Numbered from the stretch's first letter, positions 8,834-17,345 are shown. The stretch is DNA of 64,000 nucleotides from Camelimonas fluminis (GCF_014656355.1 NZ_BNCG01000005.1:11961-75960), one strand, 5' to 3'. Numbers and translations: made by a program. The notes: generated by a model from the letters alone, not told the origin.

Positions 8834-9112
8834 ATGCTCAGAACGGCGACGACCCTTGCTTTCATCGCTTTCGCCCTGCCGGCGGCCGCCCAGTCCGTCA
8901 GCGGGACGGTCACCAAAATCGACAGGGCCCAGGGAAAGCTCACCATCGACCATGGCCCGATCCGCAATCTGGAGATGGACGGCATGACCATGGTGTTTCG
9001 CGCGGGCGAGCCCGCGATGCTCGAGGGCCTGATGGCTGGCGACCGCATTCTGTTCGACGCCGAGCGCGTCAATGGACAGATCACGGTGATCAAGCTGCGG
9101 AAAAAGGGCTGA
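8834..9112 (+). CDS. CusF-like periplasmic copper-binding protein
   Basis: Small copper chaperone, last gene of the operon. The ATG at 8834 gives 92 residues with a clean signal peptide (LRTATTLAFIAFALPAAAQ); AAAGGA lies upstream. The OB-fold metal site reads DHGPIRNLEMDGMTMVF. The His and the two Met ligands of E. coli CusF (H36, M47, M49) are present, but the position of the cation-pi Trp44 is a Met. Many proteobacterial homologues share that replacement as far as I recall, so it is a family variant rather than a defect. The likely role is to deliver periplasmic Cu(I) to the oxidase or export channel. Confidence 0.85.
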   Translation: MLRTATTLAFIAFALPAAAQSVSGTVTKIDRAQGKLTIDHGPIRNLEMDGMTMVFRAGEPAMLEGLMAGDRILFDAERVNGQITVIKLRKKG

Positions 9113-9286
9113 TCCTGGATCACGCCCGAAACGGCGCCGCCGTCATCCGGCAAGCGCTGCGACATCCTGAAATCGCGGGGCGTCAACGCGCCGGGATTCA
9201 GATCGTCGGATAAAGCGCCATGGCGCTGCGGTTCTTGTCCACCGCCAGCGCCCGGGCCAGCGGGCGGGAAAATGCGCCGGGCGCCA

Positions 9287-10030
9287 TCACCCCAGCCCGA
9301 TGACCCAGTCATGGTCATCGTGGCGGCGGACCTTTTGCAGACGCAGACCGAACACCCGGTCGAGGGCGTCCCCGGCGAGCAGGTCGTCGGGACTGCAGTC
9401 GGCGACCAGCGCGCCTTCCTCCAGCAACAGGATGCGGTCGCAGAAGCGCAGGGCCAGATCGAGGTCGTGCATGACGGCGACGACCAGCGACGACGTCGAC
9501 GCGCTCCTGAGCCGGCGCAACAGATCGAGCTTGTGCCGTACGTCGAGGCTGGCGCCAGGCTCGTCGGCCAGCACAAGGGCCGGCGAGGTCGCCAGCGTCG
9601 CCGCCAGCATGACCCGCGCCCGCTCGCCGCCGGAAAGCATGCTCCAGCGCCGGCGCGCCAGCGCCGTCAGGCCGAAGCGGGCCAGAACATGCCCGGGGCT
9701 GGCGTCGCCAGCGCTGGCCCGCCCGGCCCCCAGCGCGATGATGTCGCCGGCCTCGTAGTCCCAGGCCGGGGCGAACTGCTGCGGCAAATACCCACAAAAC
9801 GCCGCCCGCTTGCGCGCTGGCCACCGGGGCGTCGCCAGGCCGTTCCAGCGGGCTTCGCCCGCATCCGGGGCGCGCAGGCCGGCCAGCACGCGCAGCAGGG
9901 TCGATTTGCCGGCCCCGTTAGGGCCAAGAACGCCGACGAAGCCGGCCCCATTGAGGCGAAAGCTGATGTCGCGCAGCAGACTGGTCCCTTTGCGTCCGAC
10001 CGAGACGCTGGCGCAATCGACGGCAATCAT
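9287..10030 (-). CDS. btuD: cobalamin/siderophore-type ABC transporter ATPase (BtuD-like)
   Basis: Cytoplasmic ATPase of a type II importer, 247 residues. Walker A is GPNGAGKST (about 35-43), the Q-loop GYLPQQF, signature LSGGERARVMLA, Walker B LVLADEP, and the switch His lies in VMHDLDLAL. The ATG at 10030 overlaps the permease stop (ATGA), which decides the start over longer in-frame options. It is the last gene of the riboswitch-led operon. By sequence alone it could equally serve a haem or ferric siderophore system; the upstream cobalamin riboswitch makes B12 the best call. Confidence 0.82.
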   Translation of the reverse strand: MIAVDCASVSVGRKGTSLLRDISFRLNGAGFVGVLGPNGAGKSTLLRVLAGLRAPDAGEARWNGLATPRWPARKRAAFCGYLPQQFAPAWDYEAGDIIALGAGRASAGDASPGHVLARFGLTALARRRWSMLSGGERARVMLAATLATSPALVLADEPGASLDVRHKLDLLRRLRSASTSSLVVAVMHDLDLALRFCDRILLLEEGALVADCSPDDLLAGDALDRVFGLRLQKVRRHDDHDWVIGLG

Positions 10031-11043
10031 GCCCGCAGCCTTCGCATCAGCAGGATCAGGAAAAACGGCCCGCCGATCAGCGCCGTCACCAGCCCCAGGG
10101 GGATTTCGGCCGGCGGCAGCGCGGCGCGGGCGACGCCGTCGCAAACGGCGACCAGGGCCGCGCCAATCAGGGCGCTGGCCGGCAACAGCGCGCGATGACG
10201 CGGGCCGATGAGCCAGCGGCCGATATGAGGCGCGATCAACCCAACGAAAGCGACGAGGCCGCCGAACGCGACGGCGGCGGCGACGACGGCGGCGCCGACG
10301 AGCACGGCGCGGCGTTCGAAGCGGGCCGGATCAAGCCCGAAGGCGAAGGCCTGGTCATCGCCGAGCCCCAACAGGTCGAGACCACGCGCCAGCGGCAGTG
10401 AGACGGCCAGCGCGCCAGCGGTGAGCAGAGCCAGAATGGCGAGGCCGCCGGCGTCCGGGGTCTGGACGCCGCCGAGGGTCCAGCTCAGCACAACCTGCAG
10501 ATTCACCGTATCGTCGGAGAGGGCCAGCATCAGAAAGGAGCGCACGGCGCCGAGCATGGCGGCGACGGCGACGCCAGCGAGCAGCAGCCCCGCCGTGTCT
10601 GGCCGCCCCTGCAGGCCGGCGGCGCCCAGCACCAGCCAGGTGGCGCCCCAGGCCCCGAGGAACGACAGCGCCGCCAGAACCGGTCCGCCGGGCAGCCCCA
10701 GCGGAACCAGCAGGGCGATGGTGGCGCCAATGGCGGCGCCGCCCGAGGCACCGAGCAGATATGGCTCGGCCAGCGGGTTGCGGAACACGCCCTGGAAGAT
10801 GGCGCCGCCGACGCCGAGCAGCGCTCCCACCATGGCGGCGGCGAGCACGCGCGGCAGTCGCCAGACCACCAGCAGCTGGCTGGTCATGTCATGGCCGCCG
10901 CTGTTGGCGAAGGCCCGGGCCAGCCGCGCCGGCGACGCCCATTCGTGCCCGGCGACGAGGCCAAACAGCAGCGCCCCGGCGAGAAACAGGGTCAGCAGGA
11001 GGAAGCGGCGGGGCTGGAGCCGGCGGTCGGTTTGCGGCGTCAT
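10027..11043 (-). CDS. btuC: FecCD-family ABC transporter permease (BtuC-like)
   Basis: Inner-membrane permease of 338 residues with about ten hydrophobic helices, matching the FecCD/BtuC family in length. Recognisable segments are WRLPRVLAAAMVGALLGVGGAIFQGVFRNPLAEPYLLG split over the first half (residues about 60-100) and GLIAPHIGRWLIGPRHR (about 265-280), the cytoplasmic coupling region that contacts the ATPase. It ends in an ATGA overlap with the ATPase gene and begins 2 bases after the binding-protein stop. It transports the ligand handed over by the BtuF-like protein. Confidence 0.85.
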   Translation of the reverse strand: MTPQTDRRLQPRRFLLLTLFLAGALLFGLVAGHEWASPARLARAFANSGGHDMTSQLLVVWRLPRVLAAAMVGALLGVGGAIFQGVFRNPLAEPYLLGASGGAAIGATIALLVPLGLPGGPVLAALSFLGAWGATWLVLGAAGLQGRPDTAGLLLAGVAVAAMLGAVRSFLMLALSDDTVNLQVVLSWTLGGVQTPDAGGLAILALLTAGALAVSLPLARGLDLLGLGDDQAFAFGLDPARFERRAVLVGAAVVAAAVAFGGLVAFVGLIAPHIGRWLIGPRHRALLPASALIGAALVAVCDGVARAALPPAEIPLGLVTALIGGPFFLILLMRRLRA

Positions 11044-11045
11044 GG

Positions 11046-11981
11046 CTACTCCCGGGCCGGACTGGCGGCGGCGCCTGCTTGCCCGCCTTGCAAGGTCACA
11101 TCGCGCAGACGGGCGGCCAGCTTTTCAATGCCGTCGACCGTGCGCGGTCCGGGAATGAGGAATTCGGCGCGGGTCACGGTCCAGGCCCTGCCCTCGCGCA
11201 CGGCGCGCAGCAGCTTCCAGCCAGGCTGGGCCTTCAGGGCTTCGAGGTCTTCGCCGCGACCGGCGAACAGCAGCACGTCCGGATCGGCGGCGATCACCGC
11301 CTCGGGCGAGACCTGGGCGACCACGCTGCGGGCCAGGGCGTGGCGGCCGCCGGCCCGCACCATGGCGTCGCCGGTGTAGGTGTCGGCGCGGGCGATGAGC
11401 GCCAGGCCGTTGCCAGGGCGGCCGGTGAGCATTACCAACGAGGGCCGCCGGACAGGCGTCATCGCCGCCACTTTGTCGAGCCGCGCCTGCAAGGCGGCGG
11501 CGACCGCCTCGCCTTTGGCCGCCTCCCCGGTCGCCTGGCCGATCAGGCGCAAATTGCCCAGCACCTCGCCGACATCGCGGGCCAGCAGCACAATGACAGG
11601 GACGCCGAGCCGGGTCATCGGATCGATGAGCTGGTGCATGGCCTGGCGCGCCGGCGTGACGATGAGCAGATCGGGCCGCTGTGCGGCGATGGCGTCGACA
11701 GAAAACCCAAGGCGTCCGCCGATCTGCGGCTTGCGGGTCAGCTCTGGCGGAAACCGGGTGTAGGCTTCCACGCCGACGATGCGGTCGGAAAGCCCCAGCG
11801 CCGCCACCAGCTCGGCGTTGGAGGCGAAGATGGGGATGATGCGCTGCGGCGGCCGGGCAATGGCGATCTGGCGACCGACGCCGTCCGTCACCTGAACCGG
11901 CCAGGGCTGGCGCGCCGCCGCCGCGCCAGCGCCGCCTGCACCAGGAGCGAGCCATGTCATGGCGGCTAGCAGCAGCGGCAT
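11046..11981 (-). CDS. btuF: periplasmic corrinoid/siderophore-binding protein (BtuF-like)
   Basis: Class III periplasmic binding protein of 311 residues. A short hydrophobic signal (MPLLLAAMTWLAPGAGGAGA) leads into the TroA/BtuF fold: VTDGVGRQIAIARPPQRII, then IFASNAELVAALGLSDRIVG, a long backbone helix region, and a C-terminal lobe with AADPDVLLFAGRG. The start is uncertain; coding-like hydrophobic residues (WLLAG) continue a little upstream in frame without an ATG. It lies between the TonB receptor and the permease, as expected for a complete outer-to-inner membrane uptake route. Confidence 0.8.
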   Translation of the reverse strand: MPLLLAAMTWLAPGAGGAGAAAARQPWPVQVTDGVGRQIAIARPPQRIIPIFASNAELVAALGLSDRIVGVEAYTRFPPELTRKPQIGGRLGFSVDAIAAQRPDLLIVTPARQAMHQLIDPMTRLGVPVIVLLARDVGEVLGNLRLIGQATGEAAKGEAVAAALQARLDKVAAMTPVRRPSLVMLTGRPGNGLALIARADTYTGDAMVRAGGRHALARSVVAQVSPEAVIAADPDVLLFAGRGEDLEALKAQPGWKLLRAVREGRAWTVTRAEFLIPGPRTVDGIEKLAARLRDVTLQGGQAGAAASPARE

Positions 11982-12049
11982 GCGGCGGCCAGCCAGTAGC
12001 CATCTGGAAACGTCAGGCGGCCATGGCCGCCGGATGTCCGGATGCGGGC

Positions 12050-14314
12050 TCAGAACCGCACCTGCAGGCCGGCCTGGGCCTCAATGCCCGGCATGGACGT
12101 GCCGGCTCCGCCGCCATTCACAAAGCGGGCGTCGAGCTTGTACGGCTGCCGGTCGACGCCGATGAACAGCGGGTGCTCGTTCTTGTTGAACAGATTGTTG
12201 ACGAAGCCGAACAGCTTCACGCCCTGCATCACCTCAACTTCGCCACGGATATTCCACACCCAGAACGGCCCCTTGCGATGTATCCAGTCGCGATTGGGCT
12301 CGGCGAACGGGATCAGCAGGTTTTCTTCGGTGTTGTACCATACCGGCCCGCGCAGCACGCCGGTGATCTGCAGCGACCAGGGATAGCGCACGTCGACCTG
12401 GCCGAAGCGCGTGCCGACCGCCGCCTGGTACAGGTACATGCGCTCCGGCTTGTGGCTGTTGGCGGTGAGGGCCACGCCCTTGTCCACCATGTCGAAGTTC
12501 CACGAACCGTTGACGTAGGCCGTCCAGCGCCAGTTGGTTTCGCCCACGTTGGCCAGTCGCAGCAGATCGGCGCTGACCTGCCACTCAACGCCGCGCACTA
12601 CCACGTCAGCCGAATTGTTGGCGTAGTCGGAGGTGTTGGCGACGCCGGCCCTGTTGCGGGTGATGATGCGATCGGAAATCGTGTTCTGGAAGATCGCCAG
12701 ATCGACGTTCAGGCCATGGCCGGACCAGGCGGCGCCAGCCTCGATCTGGTGGCTTTCCTCCGGCCGCAGCGCCGGATTGCCGAAGATGCGGCCGCCGCTG
12801 AGGGTGTTGAAATCGGCGGCCAGTTCCGTCGCCGTCGGCGCGCGGAAACCGGTGGCGTAACCGACGCGGAAGGTCAGTTGATCTGTGGCCCGGAAGGCGG
12901 CCCCGGTGGAATAGGTCGTCGCCTGATAGTCGACCGCGCGCGGGGCCTGACCGGCGAGGTTCGGCGTCCAGTCGAAACTGGTTTCGCCAAAGGTTCGCCG
13001 GACGCCGCCGCGAATGGTCAGGCGGTCGTTGAAGAATTTCTGCGCGTCCTCGATGTAGAGGGCGTTCACCGTCTCGTGCTGGTTGTTGTCCTGCGGCGAT
13101 GCCTGGGCCAGCGGATTGCCGGTCACGCCGATGCGGTCACGGGTGGAGCGCAGGCGGCTCTGCTCCCAGTCCCAGCCCAGCAACAGGTCATTGCCTTCCC
13201 ACAGGGTCATGGACGGCTGCAGGCGCGTGCCGACGATATCAAGCCGGCGACGGTTGTAGTCGGCGGCCGTGCCCCTGGCCGGCAAGCCGTTGGAACCACG
13301 GATCACCGGCGAGGCCCAATGGAAATCGTCCACGTCGGTCACCGCGTAGCCCTGCAGCATCCAGCGGTGCTGGCCGCCTGGCGTCTGTCCCCTGTAGGTC
13401 ACGTCGGCGGAGTTGTTGTAGCGGTCGTCGGTGCTGAAGATATTGGCTCCGGAACCACGGAATCCCACGTCATAGACGCCGTCGCTACGGATATTGGCCT
13501 CGACCCGGTGGTCCGGATTGATCTGGTAGCCAAAGGCGCCAAGCATGCCGAAGCGCTTCCAGCCGGTGTTCTCCATTTTCGAGCCGCCACGACCCGCATG
13601 GTAGTCGCCGCGCTGGCCGCCATCGACGCCGAGATACCAGTCGAAACCATCCCTGACGCCGCCGACCTGGACCTGACCGAGCCCCAGCCCCCAGGAGCCG
13701 CCGGTGACCTTGAGATCGGCGCCAGGATTGGTGCGGCCGTTTTTCAGAATGATATTGATGACGCCGCCAATGTTCTGGCTGCCATACACCACCGACGTCG
13801 GGCCGCGGATCACCTCGATGCGCTCGATATTGGCGGGCGACAGTTTGGACAAATTGGCGGTGCCGGCGCGGTGGCCGTTGATCAGCACCAGCACCTGGCT
13901 GCGGAAATCCTTGCCCTGGCCGTCGCTTGCTCCGCCGCGAATATTGATGGAGGTCTGGCCGGGCGTCCATTCACTGAAGAAGCCGACGCCATTCTCCGCC
14001 AGCACGCCCGTGATCGATTTGGCTCCTGAGCGCTCGATCTGCTTCTGGTCGATGACCTGGACAGTGCCCGTGATCTGGCTGCGCGGCTCGGGACGGCCGG
14101 TGGCGGTGACGACAAGCTGGTCAAGAACGATTTCATCTGTGGCTACGGCCGGCGGCGGCGTCACAGGCTGGGCGGAAGCTGCTTGCGCAGGCGCAGCCTG
14201 GGCGCAGGCGACGCCAGACGACAGCATGGTCGCCAGCGCGCCGGAGGCGAGCGCGGTGGTGGCGGCAAGTGCGCGGCAAGCCAGGCCCTTGCGGCGGAAT
14301 GCGGGAGACGGCAT
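12050..14314 (-). CDS. TonB-dependent outer-membrane receptor (BtuB-like)
   Basis: Outer-membrane gated barrel of 754 residues. A signal peptide ends about residue 40 (SSGVACAQA). A TonB-box-like DEIVLDQLVVTATG follows. The plug domain has INIRGGASDG, VLVLINGHRAGT and IERIEVIRGPTSVVYGSQNIGGVINI. A 22-strand-type barrel ends in the outer-membrane signature GLQVRF with terminal Phe. The stop overlaps the next start in the operon region and its ATG overlaps the methyltransferase stop. Substrate is assigned as a corrinoid only because the operon is led by a cobalamin riboswitch; the protein itself could be a siderophore receptor. Confidence 0.88.
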   Translation of the reverse strand: MPSPAFRRKGLACRALAATTALASGALATMLSSGVACAQAAPAQAASAQPVTPPPAVATDEIVLDQLVVTATGRPEPRSQITGTVQVIDQKQIERSGAKSITGVLAENGVGFFSEWTPGQTSINIRGGASDGQGKDFRSQVLVLINGHRAGTANLSKLSPANIERIEVIRGPTSVVYGSQNIGGVINIILKNGRTNPGADLKVTGGSWGLGLGQVQVGGVRDGFDWYLGVDGGQRGDYHAGRGGSKMENTGWKRFGMLGAFGYQINPDHRVEANIRSDGVYDVGFRGSGANIFSTDDRYNNSADVTYRGQTPGGQHRWMLQGYAVTDVDDFHWASPVIRGSNGLPARGTAADYNRRRLDIVGTRLQPSMTLWEGNDLLLGWDWEQSRLRSTRDRIGVTGNPLAQASPQDNNQHETVNALYIEDAQKFFNDRLTIRGGVRRTFGETSFDWTPNLAGQAPRAVDYQATTYSTGAAFRATDQLTFRVGYATGFRAPTATELAADFNTLSGGRIFGNPALRPEESHQIEAGAAWSGHGLNVDLAIFQNTISDRIITRNRAGVANTSDYANNSADVVVRGVEWQVSADLLRLANVGETNWRWTAYVNGSWNFDMVDKGVALTANSHKPERMYLYQAAVGTRFGQVDVRYPWSLQITGVLRGPVWYNTEENLLIPFAEPNRDWIHRKGPFWVWNIRGEVEVMQGVKLFGFVNNLFNKNEHPLFIGVDRQPYKLDARFVNGGGAGTSMPGIEAQAGLQVRF

Positions 14315-15102
14315 CAGAGGTTCCAGATCAGGACTGCGGAGCGACGGCTGCAGGACAGGCGCATGCCTTCTGGCGTCGCGATCGCCTGGGCGGCGAGATG
14401 TTCGAAAATGTCGGCGCGGCGGCTGTCGCCGGCAGACCAGCCAAGCCGGTCCGCCATCCAGGAGGCGAGTTGCGGCAAATCCGTCGTGACGAGAGAAAAG
14501 GTCCAGTCCACCGTCTCCAGATGGTCGGGCCGGTCGTCGCCCAACTGCGGCAGCACCAGATCGATGCCGGGCGTTTCGTCTTCACGATGCCATTCGCGCG
14601 GCAGGCAGGCCGCCAGCACCAGCCCGCGCGGGCCGTGCTGCGCCGGCGTCAGCCAGATCACGCGCCGGCGCGCATAACGGCGGCACCAGGCGAGGAACGC
14701 GGCCGCATCGCCAAAATATCCCGGCATGGTGGCGGCGAGCACCGTGTCGGCCGGCGCGACGCGGTCCCCCGCCTCCTCCCAGCGCGCCGGCACGATCACC
14801 GGCGGCGCCGGCAACATGGCCAGTCGCGCCTGCATCACCCGGGAAGGCTCGACAGCCATCCAGCCACGACCGGGAACGCGCAGGGCGCCGCCCAGCTGGC
14901 CGCCGCCGGCGCCGACGTCGAGCAGGTCGCCGACATGCGGCGCCAGGCGCCGCAGCACCGGCGCAACCCGCGGCACATAATCGGAGGCGTCAATCGCCCC
15001 GGCATAAAGCGCCAGCCCGGTTTCCGGCGACGCGGGAAATGGGGCGAACGCGGCCGCAGATTCAGGAATCGGCGGCGCGGAAAACGGGCGGTTCATGGTC
15101 AT
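14314..15102 (-). CDS. class I SAM-dependent methyltransferase
   Basis: First gene of the B12-uptake operon, 262 residues. The SAM-binding glycine loop is LLDVGAGGGQLGGAL (about 60-74), followed by an acidic residue at the end of the second strand (AVEPSRVMQ). The rest does not match a methyltransferase subfamily I know, so the acceptor is unknown. A GGAG ribosome site precedes ATG 15102, and the stop overlaps the receptor start by one base. Why a methyltransferase leads a cobalamin transport operon is unclear. Processing of an imported corrinoid or a role unrelated to transport are both possible. Confidence 0.8.
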   Translation of the reverse strand: MTMNRPFSAPPIPESAAAFAPFPASPETGLALYAGAIDASDYVPRVAPVLRRLAPHVGDLLDVGAGGGQLGGALRVPGRGWMAVEPSRVMQARLAMLPAPPVIVPARWEEAGDRVAPADTVLAATMPGYFGDAAAFLAWCRRYARRRVIWLTPAQHGPRGLVLAACLPREWHREDETPGIDLVLPQLGDDRPDHLETVDWTFSLVTTDLPQLASWMADRLGWSAGDSRRADIFEHLAAQAIATPEGMRLSCSRRSAVLIWNL

Positions 15103-15115
15103 GCTCTCTCCATAT

Positions 15116-15137
15116 TTGCAATATTATAACATTGCAA
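15116..15137. promoter_or_regulatory. operator-like palindrome with embedded -10 sequence
   Basis: On the minus strand it reads TTGCAAT, eight bases, ATTGCAA: a perfect 7-bp inverted repeat. The spacer and arm contain TATAAT, a consensus -10 hexamer facing the methyltransferase gene, whose ribosome site begins just a few bases downstream. A repressor bound here would cover the promoter or block the early transcript. No strong -35 is evident. Confidence 0.5.
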
Positions 15138-15365
15138 TACGATGAGACTTGACCTGACCCGCCCGCCAGGGACAGCCGCGCCCCGGCGGGCGGCCACGAT
15201 GGCGCGACGGCAGCTGCCTGCGCCGGAACCGCCTGAACTTATGGAAACAATCACTAAACCAGCCCCTCGCTGGCGCGGACAGGGCTGAACAGCGCAGATC
15301 ATCATGCGCATCTGCGCATGCCGTCAGCAACTGCACGACCCACCGTCGGCGCGACATCATCAGGT

Positions 15366-15563
15366 CAGGGCAGGTCTCCTGGCTTACGGGTCATCACACG
15401 ACGGTCGCCTTCCCGGCCCTGGGGCCAGTGGCTTCTTGAGCGCCTGCTCACCGCTTACAGTTGCGGGGGCAGCTCCGGACTGGTCACAGCGCACAAAAGG
15501 AAGGGCCCACCCTTCCCCATGGCCTGCAACGCACCGGATTCCCTCTAGGCTCCGGCGCGAACC
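15366..15563 (-). promoter_or_regulatory. cobalamin (AdoCbl-type) riboswitch
   Basis: Read on the minus strand, all landmark elements appear in order: GGGAATCCGGTGCG (15529-15543), the conserved CTGCCCCCGCAACTGTAAGC segment (about 15452-15472), the B12 box GAAGCCACTG (about 15430-15440), GGGAAGGCGACC (about 15402-15413) and the closing GTAAGCCAGGAGACCTGCC (15368-15387). These are the paired core and L5-L13 kissing region of Rfam-type cobalamin riboswitches. It sits about 260 bases upstream of the methyltransferase, receptor and BtuFCD-like genes on the same strand, so cobalamin should shut down its own uptake. The exact ends are approximate. Confidence 0.92.
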
Positions 15564-15617
15564 GGAGACCCTGACGGCCGCAACCTATCGATCAGGCAGA
15601 AACGGTCAAGGCCTCAA

Positions 15618-15631
15618 TTGACAATTGTCAA
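15618..15631. promoter_or_regulatory. perfect 14-bp palindrome upstream of the riboswitch
   Basis: TTGACAATTGTCAA is its own reverse complement and contains a consensus -35 hexamer TTGACA on either strand. It lies about 55 bases upstream of the riboswitch start on the minus strand, where the operon promoter is expected. It may be an operator, a -35 element, or both. Confidence 0.4.
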
Positions 15632-16100
15632 CCTCACGACCGGCGCCAGCACGCTCATCTGAAATTCGGCCGCCCGGCGAAACTGTCGGCAATACCGGCA
15701 TGAAAGGCCCGCCGCGTTCTCTCCAATACGCCAGGTTCATGCGCAGCCGATGCAACGGTTTCGCCAAGACTTTCGCATGCGCGCCAGGACCTTTGCGGAA
15801 GATATCGCTCGCTGACGCCGGGCCGCGGCCACAACGCAACCTTTTCCATCCCCCACCAACGTAATCAGCAAAGCCCCCGGCCGCCTCCAGATGGTTCACC
15901 CGCCAAGGAAAGAGGGAGAAAGGCCGCAATGACGGTCACAACGGGACAGCCGCAGCATCAGGAAAAACATCTTCGGGATTTTTCGGAAATTCCTGCGCAA
16001 CCGCAGCGCGCCATGGCCTGACCCGGCCCATTTCGCCCATGGCGGAACGGTCGCACCCGTGATGTGAGATGGTTGGCAAACGTTTGAAATTTAACAGATT

Positions 16101-16190
16101 TGGCGGATGGGGTGAGATTCGAACTCACGGTGCGGTTACCCGCACGGCGGTTTTCAAGACCGCTGCCTTAAACCACTCGGCCACCCATCC
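16101..16190 (-). tRNA. tRNA-Ser (anticodon TGA)
   Basis: Read on the minus strand the 90-base gene starts GGATGGGTGGCCGAGTGG and ends CACCCCATCCGCCA with the CCA encoded. The acceptor arms GGATGGG and CCCATCC pair. The anticodon loop CTTGAAA gives anticodon TGA (serine, UCA codons). A long variable arm (GTGCGGGTAACCGCAC) and the T-loop GTTCGAATC are both typical of class II tRNA-Ser. Confidence 0.96.
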
Positions 16191-16226
16191 AACCCAGCTA
16201 ACCAGCTGTTTCCATTGGCGCCTTCA

Positions 16227-16484
16227 TCAGCACATCATGGAGAAACCGCCATGACTGCGCCGACTTTTGCGCCCACCTGTGCCGACGCCTGACCCACCGC
16301 GCCTGGCTCCGGGAGCCGCCGCATGGGTGAGGAACGCGAGATTGATCCCGGGCGTCTTCACTGACGTGTGCCCGAGATGCTGGCTCAGGGTGTAAATGTC
16401 AATCCCGCTCCGCAAGGCCATGGTGGCGTGGTCGCGCCGGAGATCATGAGGCCTGAACCTTGAAAGCGCTCGCTTTTCCCTTTG
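16227..16484 (-). pseudogene. remnant of a tyrosine recombinase (phage-type integrase)
   Basis: The C-terminal catalytic block of an integrase is legible: PHDLRRDHATMAL followed by SGIDIYTLSQHLGHTSVKT, giving the conserved Arg and the LGH His. Where the family normally has the nucleophilic Tyr (pattern KTTEIYL), this frame reads KTPGINL, so Tyr is replaced by Asn. The sequence then runs into unrelated residues to a stop. The upstream two thirds of the gene are missing. It is therefore a decayed fragment, evidence of an old integrative element near the tRNA-Ser. It lies on the 5' side of the tRNA, not the 3' side where attachment sites usually are. Confidence 0.75.
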
Positions 16485-17096
16485 GGCTCGCGCTTCCGGC
16501 GTCCGGCTGAAATGACCGAAATCGCTGGCAGCCTGCGCAAACTTACCCCCATCTTCCTTACAGAAATCAGGGGAGCTTCCTGGCGTGACTGACGATGCAG
16601 AAAGTACGCTGGCGCGTCACCGGACAGCTTCAGGTGCGACGGTCGCGCCCTGCCAGGCAGCCGCTCGGGGTGATCCGGACGGAAGTCCATGAGCTTCGAT
16701 CTGTCGAGAAAGCCCCCACCATCGCCGAACGCGAAAAAAAAATCGGCTGGAGCGATCGGGCCGTGGTGGCGGTGGACGCTCCCACACATCGTGAGAGCAA
16801 GACGATTTCAAATCTTGCCCCTCGCGCCCGACGAGTTTGCGAGGCCTGTCAGGATCGCGACCGAAGCGACAGGTACGGCAAGCAATGACGGGAAAGACCC
16901 CTCACCGCCACCTGAAGGTGTCGGTGACAATCGGGGAAGCGTCCTCAGGAAAATTCAAATCCCAGCTTGATCGCGGTTCAAATATAACAACGTCTTCATT
17001 TCGTAATAAACGATGTCGTTAACGATGCTGTTTTTCCGCCGGGTCAGGCGTAAGCTTCCTGACTTCCTTCAGCAAACGAGGCGACAGGAGGCTGTT
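16485..17096. other. non-coding or decayed region
   Basis: Follows the integrase remnant. Several overlapping frames of 60-134 codons exist on both strands, but none has a recognisable domain or good ribosome site. It probably represents further element decay plus the promoter of the 76-residue gene. Confidence 0.4.
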
Positions 17097-17327
17097 ATGC
17101 GTTTATGGTGGAACAGTTTTGTTCGACCTGATGGCATGGGGAAGCCCATGCGCGTCATCTGGTCAGAGCGGCGTCCTGACCTGTTTGAGATCCATGTCGG
17201 GCTCCATGGCTCTGCGGTGCTGTATCTCAATGGGCGCGAGATTGGCTCAGGAAACAATATCCTGCAGTTGACCGACCAGGCCGCTGGTATGGTGGCTGGC
17301 CCGGAGGACCACGTCCGCATGGTCTGA
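17097..17327 (+). CDS. hypothetical protein, 76 aa
   Basis: Not recognised. A strong AGGAGG ribosome site (17086-17091) lies five bases before the ATG at 17097, and a good intrinsic terminator follows 18 bases after the stop; together they frame a genuine short transcription unit. The product starts MRLWWNSFVRPDGMGKPMR and has a beta-rich middle (FEIHVGLHGSAVLYLNGREIG) without a signal peptide or membrane helix, so it is probably cytoplasmic. A longer in-frame start at 17013 lacks a ribosome site. No neighbouring gene suggests a role. Confidence 0.65.
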   Translation: MRLWWNSFVRPDGMGKPMRVIWSERRPDLFEIHVGLHGSAVLYLNGREIGSGNNILQLTDQAAGMVAGPEDHVRMV

Positions 17328-17345
17328 TGCGGGGAACCTAGCCCC

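Larger units (their letters stand above)
15103..16100. other. regulatory region of the B12 operon plus non-coding stretch
   Basis: Holds two palindromes and the cobalamin riboswitch described separately. Between the riboswitch and the methyltransferase (15138-15365) is a GC-rich leader with stems that could act as the expression platform. From 15632 to 16100 there are overlapping ORFs of about 80-107 codons on both strands, but none has a good ribosome site or a recognisable product. Confidence 0.45.

Noticed and set aside
8834-9112. Trp-to-Met change in the CusF-like site as a defect
   Set aside because: The other ligands are intact and Met at this place is frequent in related proteins as I recall them.
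11954-14029. 691-codon plus-strand open frame opposite the TonB receptor
   Set aside because: Antisense shadow of a GC-rich gene; the minus-strand translation has clear receptor motifs, while this one has none.
15606-15929. 107-codon minus-strand frame upstream of the riboswitch
   Set aside because: No recognisable sequence, no ribosome site, overlaps the promoter palindrome.
16101-16190. Attachment site at the tRNA-Ser
   Set aside because: The integrase fossil is on the 5' side of the tRNA and no second copy of the tRNA 3' end was found in the window.
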